DNA from: Pukyongia sp963768085
GTDB taxonomy: Bacteria; Bacteroidota; Bacteroidia; Flavobacteriales; Flavobacteriaceae
Assembly: GCA_963768085.1 (NCBI GenBank)
Contig: CAVYGO010000003.1
Span: 1,488,001 to 1,552,000 of the forward strand
Length of the DNA: 64,000 bases
Direction: 5' to 3'
Shown piece by piece: positions 45,911 to 54,918 of this stretch. The notes below the pieces were generated by a model. That model was not told where the DNA came from, ran no database searches, and saw only the letters and a list, made by a program, of their open reading frames with translations. Position 1 is the stretch's first letter; each line of letters opens with the position of its first letter. A program made the position numbers and the translations under genes.

Positions 45911-47830
45911 ATGAAGACTATATTTAAAAAACTGATTCTTTTAACCCTGGCACTTCTTTGTGTCACAACCTCTTTTGCTCAAATAAGCAAAGTTAAAAAA
46001 GCGAAAAAGGAATTGGACCGCTACGATTATATTGATGCCAGAGAAATCTATCTGAAAGTAGTTGAAAATGGCTATACTTCGGCGCAAATATTTAAAAACT
46101 TAGGTGATACTTATTACTGGAATAGTGATTACGAAAATGCAGCAAAGTGGTATAAAAGACTCGTTGAGGAATTTCCCAACGATGCAGAGGCCCAGTATTA
46201 TTATCGCGCCTCTCAGTCACTTAAGAGTTTAGGGGAAACCGAACTGGCCGCAGGTTTAATGGAATCGTACATTCGAAAAGGTGGAGATCCCAAAATTATT
46301 AGTGCGTCTCAAACTAAGTTTCGTGATTATGAAGTGGGACTTCAAAAAGCCTCTATTAACACGGAGAACTCGGATTTTGGTGCTGCTTTTTATGGAGATA
46401 AATTGGTTTTTGCATCCGCGTCGGTGAGCAGCGAGGGTACTAAGATTCATAAATGGAATGACCAACCTTTTCTGGACCTTTATATGGCGGATATTGATGA
46501 AAACGGCTTACTTTCAAATCCAGTACCTCTGGATGCTTCGATAAATTCTCGTTTCCACGAATCGTCTGCCGTTTTCACTAAAGATGGCAAGACTGTTTAT
46601 TTCACTCGTAATAATTTTATTGACGGAAAAAAGGAAAGTGATAAAACAAAAACAGCTAAGACTGTTCGATTGAAACTGTACAAGGCGACTAAAGATGCCA
46701 ATAATAAATGGGGCAATGTAGAAGAATTACCTTTTAATAGTAAAGAATACTCAGTCGCTCACCCCGCAATTACACCTAATGAGAAAAAACTGTTTTTTTC
46801 ATCAGATATGCCGGGAACAGTCGGTATGTCTGATATCTGGTATGTAGATATTCTTGAGGATGGAATCTATGGGGTTCCTGTTAATGTGTCTGCATTAAAT
46901 ACAGAAGCCAGAGAATCATTTCCATTTATCAGTTCCAATAACAATCTATATTTTGCGAGCGACGGAAGAGGCGGCTTAGGAGGATATGATGTTTTTGGCG
47001 TTTCCTTAGGAGACGACGATTTACCAAGTGGTGAAATCACTAACCTTGGAGAACCAACTAATAGTAACAAAGATGACTTCGCTTTTATCATTAACGAAGA
47101 AAAGCGAATTGGCTATGTTTCGTCTAATCGTGATGGGGCGAATGGAAGCGTTGATGATGATATCTATCGAGTAGAAGAACGCTGCGAAGTTACTATAGCG
47201 GGAACTATTACAAGTGATGTGACCAACGAACCGGTTGCCAATGCAACAGTAACTTTACTCGATGAAAATAGTATTGTGGTAAAAACAATGACTGCCGGAC
47301 CTGATGGACGCTACTCATTCGATAGCCTTGCTGAATGTAGTTCGGTATACGTTATAAGAGCGATTGGAGACGGTTGTGAATACAATGAAAAACTGGTAAC
47401 TACACCAAATAAGTCGGATACTGTGATAGCCGATCTCGTCCTGGAATGCGACCCTTGCGCGCCTAACGATCTAGGTTGCCGATTAAAATTGGAGCCAATC
47501 TATTTTGATTTCGATCGTTATAATATCCGTCCGGATGCCGAAATTGAATTGGCAAAGATCCTTGCTGCACTGCGTCAATACTCTGAGCTAGTGATTCATA
47601 TTGAATCGCATACTGATTCCAGAGGAAATGATTCGTACAACGAGGCGCTTTCGGAAAAAAGAGCTCAATCAACCCTGGAATGGCTTGTGAGCAAAGGAAT
47701 TGACCGTAGCAGACTTTCAGCGAAAGGATATGGGGAATCTCAACTTACAAACCAATGCGCTAACGGTGTTGAATGTACAGAAGAAGAACACCAGTTGAAT
47801 CGCAGATCGATGTTTATAATTCAGAATTAA
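45911..47830 (+). CDS. PorE-like OmpA-family protein (TPR, WD40-like propeller, regulatory domain, OmpA C-terminus)
   Basis: This 639-aa protein has a signal peptide (LILLTLALLCVTTSFAQ). A TPR region (~25-120, AQIFKNLGDTYYWNSDYENAAKWYKRL) precedes WD40/PD40-type propeller blades (~150-420; FHESSAVFTKDGKTVYFTRN, AHPAITPNEKKLFFSSD, ESFPFISSNNNLYFASDGRG). A carboxypeptidase-regulatory-like domain (~430-510) follows, then an OmpA peptidoglycan-binding domain (~530-639; IESHTDSRGNDSYNEALSEK, RLSAKGYGESQL). This order matches PorE, a T9SS component thought to tie the machinery to peptidoglycan. It may be PorE itself or one of the paralogs often found beside sprF genes; the adhesin context favours a locus-specific role. 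Confidence 0.88.
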   Translation: MKTIFKKLILLTLALLCVTTSFAQISKVKKAKKELDRYDYIDAREIYLKVVENGYTSAQIFKNLGDTYYWNSDYENAAKWYKRLVEEFPNDAEAQYYYRASQSLKSLGETELAAGLMESYIRKGGDPKIISASQTKFRDYEVGLQKASINTENSDFGAAFYGDKLVFASASVSSEGTKIHKWNDQPFLDLYMADIDENGLLSNPVPLDASINSRFHESSAVFTKDGKTVYFTRNNFIDGKKESDKTKTAKTVRLKLYKATKDANNKWGNVEELPFNSKEYSVAHPAITPNEKKLFFSSDMPGTVGMSDIWYVDILEDGIYGVPVNVSALNTEARESFPFISSNNNLYFASDGRGGLGGYDVFGVSLGDDDLPSGEITNLGEPTNSNKDDFAFIINEEKRIGYVSSNRDGANGSVDDDIYRVEERCEVTIAGTITSDVTNEPVANATVTLLDENSIVVKTMTAGPDGRYSFDSLAECSSVYVIRAIGDGCEYNEKLVTTPNKSDTVIADLVLECDPCAPNDLGCRLKLEPIYFDFDRYNIRPDAEIELAKILAALRQYSELVIHIESHTDSRGNDSYNEALSEKRAQSTLEWLVSKGIDRSRLSAKGYGESQLTNQCANGVECTEEEHQLNRRSMFIIQN

Positions 47831-47848
47831 GAATAAGTTAACCTCACT

Positions 47849-47883
47849 AAAAGCGCTCGGGACTTCTATCGAGCGCTTTTTTA
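47849..47883 (+). terminator. Rho-independent terminator of adhesin locus 2
   Basis: AAAAGCGCTCG at 47849-47859 pairs with CGAGCGCTTTT at 47870-47880, and more T follow. It separates the adhesin-sprF-ompA unit from idi. Confidence 0.9.
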
Positions 47884-47935
47884 TTGTCAGAAACTCTGTG
47901 CTATTTCGTATTTTAGAAGCAAATTTAAAATTACT

Positions 47936-48454
47936 ATGAAGGAAGAGATGGTAATCCTTGTTAATGAAAAGGACGAACAGATTGGGCTGATGCCAAAAAT
48001 GGAAGCTCATGAAAAAGCGATACTTCACCGCGCGTTTTCCATATTCATATTTAATGATAAAGATGAATTGATGCTCCAGCAGAGAGCGCTACACAAATAT
48101 CATTCACCTGGCTTATGGACGAATACCTGCTGTAGTCACCAAAGAGATGGGGAAAGTTCCATTGAAGCGGGTACGCGTAGATTACAGGAAGAAATGGGTT
48201 TTGTTACTCCACTAAAGGAAACCACTTCTTTTATTTATAAAGCGCCATTCGACAATGGATTAACCGAGCACGAGCTGGACCACGTGATGGTTGGCCGATA
48301 TAATGACATGCCGAATATCAACGCGGACGAGGTACATGCATGGAAATGGATGCCCCTCGAGAACGTTAAAAAAGATATAAAGTCCAATCCCGAAATTTAT
48401 ACTGCATGGTTTAAGATTATCTTTGATAAATTTTACGAACATTTGTCTATATGA
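47936..48454 (+). CDS. idi: Isopentenyl-diphosphate delta-isomerase, type I
   Basis: This 172-aa protein has the usual type I Idi length. It has the catalytic cysteine region GLWTNTCCSHQRDGESSIEAG and the Nudix-like EAGTRRLQEEMGF. It interconverts isopentenyl and dimethylallyl diphosphate for isoprenoid synthesis (quinones, carotenoids). The start at MKEEMVILVNEKDEQIG is typical. Its stop overlaps the next start (ATGA), so idi and queD are translationally coupled. Confidence 0.95.
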   Translation: MKEEMVILVNEKDEQIGLMPKMEAHEKAILHRAFSIFIFNDKDELMLQQRALHKYHSPGLWTNTCCSHQRDGESSIEAGTRRLQEEMGFVTPLKETTSFIYKAPFDNGLTEHELDHVMVGRYNDMPNINADEVHAWKWMPLENVKKDIKSNPEIYTAWFKIIFDKFYEHLSI

Positions 48455-48858
48455 GTGTAACAGTTTTTAGAAAGGCACATTTCAACGCAGCTCACCGGCT
48501 TTACAGAAAAGAATGGACTGAGGAGAAAAATGAGGAGATTTTCGGAAAGTGTAATAATCCGAATTTCCATGGGCACAATTATGATCTAGAAGTAGGAGTT
48601 ACTGGTGATGTAGATACTGAAACCGGATATTTGATCGATATGAAGATACTGAAGGATCTGATCCGAGAAGAAGTTGAAGATGCTTTTGATCATAAAAACC
48701 TGAATATTGAAGTGCCGGAATTCGCGAATCTGAATCCAACAGCTGAGAATATTGCCAAAGTGATCTGGGAGAAACTTCGAAGGAGATTAGACAGTAAATT
48801 CGATCTGTCTGTGAAACTCTATGAGACTCCACGTAATTTTGTTCTTTATACCGGTTGA
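48451..48858 (+). CDS. queD: 6-carboxytetrahydropterin synthase (QueD/PTPS family)
   Basis: This is a 135-aa protein. Zinc-binding histidines are visible in FNAAHRL and FHGHNYDLEV, and the catalytic Cys in IFGKCNNPNFHGH. DHKNLN and TAENIAKVIWEKL are further family signatures. It converts dihydroneopterin triphosphate into a tetrahydropterin on the queuosine pathway, although members can act in pterin metabolism instead. It is coupled to idi by a 4-bp overlap and followed at once by bcp. Confidence 0.92.
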   Translation: MSVTVFRKAHFNAAHRLYRKEWTEEKNEEIFGKCNNPNFHGHNYDLEVGVTGDVDTETGYLIDMKILKDLIREEVEDAFDHKNLNIEVPEFANLNPTAENIAKVIWEKLRRRLDSKFDLSVKLYETPRNFVLYTG

Positions 48859-48860
48859 GT

Positions 48861-49313
48861 ATGGCTTTGACACCTGGTGATCCAATACCCGATTTCTCAC
48901 TGAAAGACCAACACGGAAACTTGTTTGAAAGCAAATCCCTTTCGGGGTCAACGGCTTCGGTTATTTATTTCTACCCAAAAAATTTCACCCCTGGATGCAC
49001 TAAGGAAGCTTGCGAATTTCGTGATCGATATGAGGATTTCACCGATTTGAATGCTAAGGTTATAGGGATAAGTAGTGATTCCACAACATCTCATCTTAGA
49101 TTTGCAAACCGGTATAACCTTCCGTTTACCCTGCTGGCCGATAAGAATAATAAAGTGGGTAAGATGTTCGGGGTAAAGAAATCACTGCTTGGTCTTTTAC
49201 CGGGAAGACAGACCTTTGTTTTTGATATTAAGGGAAGGCTTGTCTTTACTTTTAATAGTATGGATGCAAAACCACATATCTCAAAAGCCCTGAAGCAGTT
49301 GCAAAAACTCTAA
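48861..49313 (+). CDS. bcp: Peroxiredoxin, BCP/PrxQ type
   Basis: This is a 150-aa protein from the ATG at 48861 (MALTPGDPIPDFSLKDQHGN). A TTG at 48855 overlaps the queD end but is less likely. The active site FTPGCTKEACEFRD has the peroxidatic Cys and, five residues on, the resolving Cys of the BCP/PrxQ class. It reduces hydrogen peroxide and organic peroxides with thioredoxin-type donors in the cytoplasm. It overlaps manA by one base. Confidence 0.93.
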   Translation: MALTPGDPIPDFSLKDQHGNLFESKSLSGSTASVIYFYPKNFTPGCTKEACEFRDRYEDFTDLNAKVIGISSDSTTSHLRFANRYNLPFTLLADKNNKVGKMFGVKKSLLGLLPGRQTFVFDIKGRLVFTFNSMDAKPHISKALKQLQKL

Positions 49314-50293
49314 TGAATAATAAACCTGAGTTATATCCATTAAAATTTCTACCCATCCTGAAGTCGAAGGTCTGGGGAGGAAGCAAATTAAAATCTGTAC
49401 TTGGTAAACAAACAGAAAGCGACCTGGTTGGAGAAAGTTGGGAGCTTTCGGGAGTTAAAGGGGATATCTCCGTGGTTTCGAATGGTGTGTTCGAAGATAA
49501 ATCCCTTGATGAACTATTAGCACAATTCGGATCTAAAATACTGGGTGATCGCGTACAGCAAACCTTTGGTAAAGAGTTTCCGTTATTATTCAAATTCATC
49601 GATGCGAAAGAAGATCTTTCGGTGCAATTACATCCCAATGATAGCCTCGCTGCTTCTCGTCACAATTCATTTGGTAAAACGGAAATGTGGTATATCGTAG
49701 ATACAAGCCCTGAAGCCAGGCTAATAGTAGGCTTCAATCGCGAGATGGACCAACAACGTTATGAGAAATCTCTTTCAGAAGGAAACCTAACGAAAACATT
49801 AAATTCAGAAGAAATAAAACCGGGCGATGCATTTTTTATCGCTCCCGGAACGGTCCACGCCATTGGTGGCGGAACCTTACTGGCTGAGATTCAGCAGACC
49901 TCAGATATCACATACCGCATTTACGATTGGGACAGACCCGATGTGGATGGTAATATGCGTGAGCTACATTCTGATTTGGCTTTGGAGGCGATACAGTTCA
50001 ATGCACCCAATGCGAGACTGGATTATGATGATGAGGAGAATTCGATCGTGAAATTGTGTACTTCAGATTACTTCGAAACTAACAAATTAAAACTTACCAA
50101 ACCGTTGCATCGCGATACAACTAAACTTGATTCTTTTAGGGTTTATATGTGTGTGGAGGGTGATGTATTAATTGAAAGTGAAAATGCATCAGTGCCAGTT
50201 TCAGCTGGGGAAACCGTTTTGATTCCTGCCTCCATAGAAAAAATTATTTTAAAAACTGCATCAGCGACCTTGCTGGAAGTCTACATTCCGTAA
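49313..50293 (+). CDS. manA: Mannose-6-phosphate isomerase, class I
   Basis: This 326-aa protein has zinc-site motifs of the type I enzyme: VQLHPND, KTEMWYIVD and IAPGTVHAIGGGTLLAEIQQ, followed by SDITYRIYDWDR. It interconverts mannose 6-phosphate and fructose 6-phosphate, linking glycolysis with GDP-mannose and polysaccharide synthesis. The length matches the short bacterial class. It is the last gene in the tight idi-queD-bcp-manA run. Confidence 0.94.
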   Translation: MNNKPELYPLKFLPILKSKVWGGSKLKSVLGKQTESDLVGESWELSGVKGDISVVSNGVFEDKSLDELLAQFGSKILGDRVQQTFGKEFPLLFKFIDAKEDLSVQLHPNDSLAASRHNSFGKTEMWYIVDTSPEARLIVGFNREMDQQRYEKSLSEGNLTKTLNSEEIKPGDAFFIAPGTVHAIGGGTLLAEIQQTSDITYRIYDWDRPDVDGNMRELHSDLALEAIQFNAPNARLDYDDEENSIVKLCTSDYFETNKLKLTKPLHRDTTKLDSFRVYMCVEGDVLIESENASVPVSAGETVLIPASIEKIILKTASATLLEVYIP

Positions 50294-50329
50294 GTATTCG
50301 TAACTTGCACTAAATTAAATCATGCAAAA

Positions 50330-50599
50330 ATGGCAAGCGTAAGAGACCTTAAACGAGATATCAATTATGTGCTGGGAGATATCATTGAAGCTGTGTATAT
50401 CTGGGAATTAACCAACCCGGAGAAAGACACGAAGAAATCCGAGAAAATTATTGATGAGGCCATAGAAACCTTCGACGTTCTTATCTCGAAAGTAAATACT
50501 AAGAGCGTTGAGGACCGTAAAAGTCATTTTAAGGCCATCAATCAGGAGTTAGAAGATAGAGGCCGTAAGTTGATCGATAAGATCAACGCGCTCAGCTAG
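50330..50599 (+). CDS. Small conserved helical protein, function unknown
   Basis: This is an 89-aa protein starting MASVRDLKRDINYVLGDIIE. It is highly charged and predicted to be almost entirely alpha-helical (DEAIETFDVLISKVNTKSVE, INQELEDRGRKLIDKINALS). It has no signal peptide and no cysteines. Similar short proteins occur in Flavobacteriia, but I cannot name a function. It begins 36 bp after manA and overlaps the convergent DUF4369 gene by 4 bp. Confidence 0.8.
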   Translation: MASVRDLKRDINYVLGDIIEAVYIWELTNPEKDTKKSEKIIDEAIETFDVLISKVNTKSVEDRKSHFKAINQELEDRGRKLIDKINALS

Positions 50600-51321
50600 T
50601 TTTCTTCCCGTCTGCGGTCCTCGATATACGAATTCAATTTCATTCCGTATTTTGATTCTTTAATATCCGGACTAAGGACTTTATAGACCGTATCGAGATA
50701 TTTCAGGTTGGCATCGTAGACCTCGCTTAACATCAGGTAAGGGGCCACCTCATATTCTTTTTGCTGAAGTGCGAAATTCACCGTGGCAAGGTATTTACTC
50801 GCCAATATTTTATTCTGCTGGTTATTAAGTGCATAAACGAGGGAATCCTTACCCTGTTGTCGTGCTTTGAACTCCTGTTCGATCAGATCGAGGTTCTTGT
50901 TGTTAAATCGTTTTACAATTTGTTTAAATGTATCTAGTTTGGCCTGGTTTTCCGAGCCTGAAATGCGGACATCATTTCCAAATTTCTTAAGTGAAGTTTC
51001 AATGTTAATTTCGGCAGGTTCTGCGAAGAATGGAACTCTGTCATCCAGTAAGGTTCCATTCTCAAGTCGCAGAAAGAGGTAATAAACTTCCGGACTGATT
51101 ATCGCTTCCTTAAATTCAAACTTCGGATCACCGTCTATTACCAAGGAATCTACCGATACAAGAACTGTATCAACGAACTTTTGAAGTAAAAGCGTACCTT
51201 TTTTCAGCCCTTTAACCGTTCCTGTTAATCGCATTTCATCCTCGCTGTCGGAACAGCTAACAAACAACAGCATCAGTCCTAAAACCAGGACAAAATATCT
51301 CCTATAGAATCTTCTTTTCAT
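50596..51321 (-). CDS. DUF4369-containing lipoprotein
   Basis: This 241-aa protein has a lipoprotein signal (FVLVLGLMLLFVSC), so Cys at about residue 23 would be lipidated. The DUF4369 domain follows (MRLTGTVKGLKKGTLLLQKF, SLVIDGDPKFEFKEAI, YYLFLRLENG). In many Bacteroidota DUF4369 precedes a thioredoxin-like domain. Here the rest is a charged helical region (FNNKNLDLIEQEFKARQQGK) with no CxxC motif, so it is not a disulfide reductase. Its role is unknown. Confidence 0.85.
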   Translation of the reverse strand: MKRRFYRRYFVLVLGLMLLFVSCSDSEDEMRLTGTVKGLKKGTLLLQKFVDTVLVSVDSLVIDGDPKFEFKEAIISPEVYYLFLRLENGTLLDDRVPFFAEPAEINIETSLKKFGNDVRISGSENQAKLDTFKQIVKRFNNKNLDLIEQEFKARQQGKDSLVYALNNQQNKILASKYLATVNFALQQKEYEVAPYLMLSEVYDANLKYLDTVYKVLSPDIKESKYGMKLNSYIEDRRREEN

Positions 51322-51353
51322 AGGTGTAAAGATGCTACTTTTTTCTTAACATT

Positions 51354-52716
51354 TTAGGCTGCTGAGGCTAATTGCATCAGGAAAGTACAAGCTACCGCAC
51401 CCAAGGTTCCTATAGCATAACCAAATACCGCCAATAGTACGCCAACTGTTGCCAAAGAAGGATGGAATTCAGCTGCTACTATGGGAGCCGAAGCCGCACC
51501 TCCCACGTTGGCCTGACTTCCGACTGCGAGGAAGAAATATGGAGCTTTGATAAGTTTTGCCACCAATATAAGCAGTCCGGCATGAATTGCCATCCATACA
51601 AGCCCAATCACTATAAGCATCTTGTTCTCAAAAATTAATGTGAGGTCCATTTTCATACCGATACTAGCCACCAGGATATAGATAAACACACTACCGAATT
51701 TACTCGCTCCGGCTCCTTCATAATCCCGGGCTTTAGTATAGGACAATAATACACCGATGATCGTTGCGATCGAGATCATCCAGAAGAAGGAAGAACTCAT
51801 AAAACTTAACATGTTTCTACTCAAGCCTTGTGGCATACTGTTCACCATAGATTCGAAATAACCGCTAATATATCCCGCGCCAAAATGAGCTAAACTTACC
51901 GTTCCAAAAGCGATACCGGCTAAGTATCATAAGATCTGTAAAGCTTGGATTTCGCTCCACTTTCTTTGAGAATTTTGAAACTTTTTCTTTTAATCGTTCA
52001 ATGGCAGAAGTATCCGAATTCAGCCACTTATCGATTCGGACAGCTTTCCCGATTCCGATAAGTAAAAGTGCCATCCAGATATTAGCGACTACAATATCAA
52101 CAAAAACCATTTGGCCGAATAACTTAGGATTGTAGCCGTAAATCTCGAACATAGCGGTCTGGTTTGCCCCGCCACCGATCCAGCTACCTGATAAGGTGGA
52201 AAGTCCGGCCCATATTTCATTCGTTTCGCCCAGACCCGCTGCAGGCGTGAGTGGTGTGGCAATGGCTTCAGGATAAATGGTGCCTACAATTAGTATAGCG
52301 ATAGGACCTCCCAGGATTATACCTACCGTTCCTGTTAAGAACATAATAACCGCCTTAGGGCCTAGATTGAATACTCCTTTCAAATCTATGCTTAAGGTCA
52401 TTAATACAAGCGCTGCAGGAAGCAGATATCGACTCGACATATAATAAAGGCTTGTGGAACCTTCGGTTGCAACACCTGAATCGTCTATGGTAGTCCATTC
52501 CGGAGCGATCAATCCTGCTGTCGTTAATATGGCAGGGACGAAATAGGCGACGAAAAGTGCCGGAACGATCTTATAGAATTTATACCAGATTCCACTCTTA
52601 CGGGATGAGGTGAAAAAAATGAGTCCAAGGCAAATCATTAGGATACCAAAAACTACGGTATCATTTGTAATTAAAGGGGTAGTATCTTTAATAATTTCCG
52701 AAGCTGTTTCTTGCAT
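51354..52716 (-). pseudogene. DUF819 family membrane protein, interrupted by a one-base frameshift
   Basis: Two minus-strand frames, 51865-52716 (start MQETASEIIK) and 51354-51848, make one protein of ~453 aa. The break is at ~51921, where one extra base turns the expected LAGIAFGTVSLAHFGAGY into LSRYRFWNGKF; removing it restores the DUF819 sequence. The protein has multiple membrane segments and the motif SGSWIGGGANQTAMFEIYGY, then VGSQANVGGAASAPIVA near the end. DUF819 proteins are predicted inner-membrane transporters of unknown substrate. Either a sequencing error or a real inactivating mutation is possible; the rest of the gene shows no decay. Confidence 0.85.
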
Positions 52717-52759
52717 GTCAAAGTTGGTTTGCGTGCAAAATACAAATTTATTAACGAAA

Positions 52760-53689
52760 TTATTCTGTTAAGACGAAGGCGCTGATTTGATCGATCAATT
52801 CGGGAATTACCGGCCTGTCGTATTCATTATAGGATTTTTGATTTTCCAGGTCATTCCCTTCGATCTCTTTGAATATATGATTCATATTTTCTATGATCAT
52901 CAGCTTTGCTTCTGGCTTTGCGTTTTGCAGAAGCTCAGCTTCGGATACCTGAACCTGAAGGTCTTTATCGCCGTTTACGATCAATACCGGTACATCCAGT
53001 TTTGCCAATTCTTCCTTGGGGTCGTATTTCATCCAACTGAAGATAAATGGCTGAATGGCAGGTCGGAATATGGAAGACAGCCCCGGACTATAATTCTGAG
53101 CCACCCCGTTTACCCGTAAGTCATCAAAACTCTGCCTGGCATTGTCTTTCAAACCAGGAGCCTGTTTTTCCAACTGATCGACAATCACATCATCGATAGC
53201 CTGCCCGGCACCCGCAACAGAGATATAAGCGTCCGCACTGTTTTGGGCTGCAATCATTCCAACAAGCGAGCCCTGGCTATGGCCAAGAATGACTACCTTA
53301 CTGAATCGCTCATCGTTTTTGAAAAAAGTAATGACAGCATCCGCATCTTCGATAAAATGATCGAAATCGATCTTTGACTCATCAATTTGACCCATCTTCA
53401 TGATCTTGAGAATCCGTTTATCATAGCGGAAGGAAGCTATATTCTTTTGGTGTAAACCTTCAGCGAGGAATCTAAGTGAATTGTTTTTTTGCATAGGTTG
53501 GTTTCCGTCTCGATCCGTGGGTCCCGACCCTGCAATAAGGATCACCAAAGGAGGATTTTCAACCTCTGGAATAAGGAGTGTTCCTTCAATAAGATTGGTG
53601 ACAGTAATTTCTTCAGAAATTATGGATTCCTTTTGAGCAAAAGTAATTCCGAAGCAAAACATGAGAGTGATATAAAGGACCTTGTTCAT
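52760..53689 (-). CDS. Secreted alpha/beta hydrolase
   Basis: The ATG at about 53689 gives MNKVLYITLMFCFGITFAQ, a normal signal peptide, and a ~309-aa protein. The frame extends upstream to 53722 but adds an unlikely leader. An oxyanion-type segment LVILIAGSGPTDRDGN is followed by the nucleophile elbow VILGHSQGSLVG (GxSxG). The acid is probably in VLIVNGDKDLQV and the histidine in ENMNHIFKEIEG. It is a serine esterase or peptidase-like hydrolase exported from the cytoplasm; the substrate is unknown. Confidence 0.9.
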   Translation of the reverse strand: MNKVLYITLMFCFGITFAQKESIISEEITVTNLIEGTLLIPEVENPPLVILIAGSGPTDRDGNQPMQKNNSLRFLAEGLHQKNIASFRYDKRILKIMKMGQIDESKIDFDHFIEDADAVITFFKNDERFSKVVILGHSQGSLVGMIAAQNSADAYISVAGAGQAIDDVIVDQLEKQAPGLKDNARQSFDDLRVNGVAQNYSPGLSSIFRPAIQPFIFSWMKYDPKEELAKLDVPVLIVNGDKDLQVQVSEAELLQNAKPEAKLMIIENMNHIFKEIEGNDLENQKSYNEYDRPVIPELIDQISAFVLTE

Positions 53690-53812
53690 AGTACAGATAT
53701 TGGGATTCAGCATACAAAACATACATTGTTGCTAAAATATTGTAATTCATCTACAACAATTAAAGTTAACATTAAATAACGAAGTCTATCATATTTTGTA
53801 TTGAAAGCTTGG

Positions 53813-53820
53813 TATCTTTG
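53813..53820 (+). promoter_or_regulatory. Candidate -7 box for the S1/P1 nuclease gene
   Basis: TATCTTTG at 53813-53820 fits TAnnTTTG and lies 18 bp before the ATG at 53838. A TTTG lies at 53795-53798, but its spacing is shorter than usual. Confidence 0.4.
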
Positions 53821-53837
53821 TTATAAATGTCTTCATC

Positions 53838-54617
53838 ATGAGATTGCTTACGCTGGTTTTATTATTTTCATTTGTTTCATTGGGTGCTGCCGAAAAAATA
53901 TCCGATTGGGGAAGAACGGGGCATAGGGCAACGGGTGAGGTTGCAACTTCTTACCTAAGCAACAAAGCCAGGAGGGAGATCAAAAAACTTCTGGACGGGG
54001 ATTCTCTGGCACTGGTTTCAACCTATGGAGATGAAATTAAAAGTGATGGGAGATACGGAGAGTACTGGGCGTGGCATTTCGTGAATTACCCCTTCGGAAG
54101 TGATTACCATACCTACCCAAAGAGTGACCGTGGGGATTTGATAAGTGGAATTCAGCAATGTGTGGATGTTCTAAACAGCGATCAAAGCGCACGAGATGAC
54201 AAAGTCTTTCATTTGAAAATGCTCGTTCATTTTATAGGTGATCTGCACCAACCGTTACATGTAGGCCAGGCAAGTGATAAAGGGGGTAACGATTTTCAGG
54301 TACGTTGGTTCGACGAAGGAACGAATCTGCATACAGTCTGGGATACTAAAATGATAGAAAGCTATAATATGTCCTATTCCGAGTTAGCGGCTAATAACCG
54401 TAAACTCTCGAATGCACAACTGGAGCAACTTCAGCAAGGTACGGTAATCGACTGGATGAATGAAAGCCGAATACTATGCGAAGATATATATGCCAATACA
54501 AAAGTAGGAGAGGATCTGGGCTATAATTATATGTATAAATATGTTGAAACTGCACGTTTCCAGATACAAAAAGGAGGAATTCGCCTGGCTAAGATCCTGA
54601 ATGAAATCTTCGATTAA
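53838..54617 (+). CDS. S1/P1-type zinc-dependent nuclease
   Basis: This is a 259-aa protein with a signal peptide (RLLTLVLLFSFVSLGAAE). The mature N-terminus DWGRTGHR fits the family, whose N-terminal Trp and His bind zinc. Further metal ligands are visible in WAWHFVNYP and LVHFIGDLHQPLHVGQASDKGGND, then LHTVWD. S1/P1 nucleases degrade single-stranded DNA and RNA and cut 3'-phosphates outside the cytoplasm, giving nucleotide and phosphate scavenging. The length is typical. It overlaps the convergent gene downstream by 4 bp. Confidence 0.94.
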   Translation: MRLLTLVLLFSFVSLGAAEKISDWGRTGHRATGEVATSYLSNKARREIKKLLDGDSLALVSTYGDEIKSDGRYGEYWAWHFVNYPFGSDYHTYPKSDRGDLISGIQQCVDVLNSDQSARDDKVFHLKMLVHFIGDLHQPLHVGQASDKGGNDFQVRWFDEGTNLHTVWDTKMIESYNMSYSELAANNRKLSNAQLEQLQQGTVIDWMNESRILCEDIYANTKVGEDLGYNYMYKYVETARFQIQKGGIRLAKILNEIFD

Positions 54618-54898
54618 CGCTTGGATATCTTATTGTGTGTGATTTGTTTCTGACGCGAGCACTTAAAGCGGTCTGTTCTGTCTGCTCTTAGTTCGCGATG
54701 TTTTGTCCTTCTACCCTGAACCCTTTTCCGCCACATTCTAAAACTAGAAGCCTTCATTTCCCTTCGCATAAGTTCAATGACCTCCTGTTCTTTTAATCCA
54801 AATTGAAATGTAATGGCATCGAAGGGTGTGCGGTCCTCCCAGGCCATTTCGATAATGCGGTCGATATCTCTTTCGGTGAATCCCAATTTCTGTTTCAT
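54614..54898 (-). CDS. DUF2805/TIGR03643 family small protein
   Basis: This 94-aa protein opens with the family signature FTERDIDRIIEMAWEDRTPF, then FQFGLKEQEVIELMRREMK and SFRMWRKRVQGRRTKH. The first 55 residues look like a helix-turn-helix and the C-terminus is very basic, suggesting nucleic-acid binding. Function is uncharacterised. It lies 20 bp after the AlkB-like gene on the same strand. Confidence 0.88.
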   Translation of the reverse strand: MKQKLGFTERDIDRIIEMAWEDRTPFDAITFQFGLKEQEVIELMRREMKASSFRMWRKRVQGRRTKHRELRADRTDRFKCSRQKQITHNKISKR

Positions 54899-54918
54899 AG
54901 CATTACAAAATTAGCCAT

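Noticed and set aside
48855..48860. TTG start six bases before the bcp ATG
   Set aside because: It adds only Met-Ser, and the ATG at 48861 gives the normal family N-terminus.
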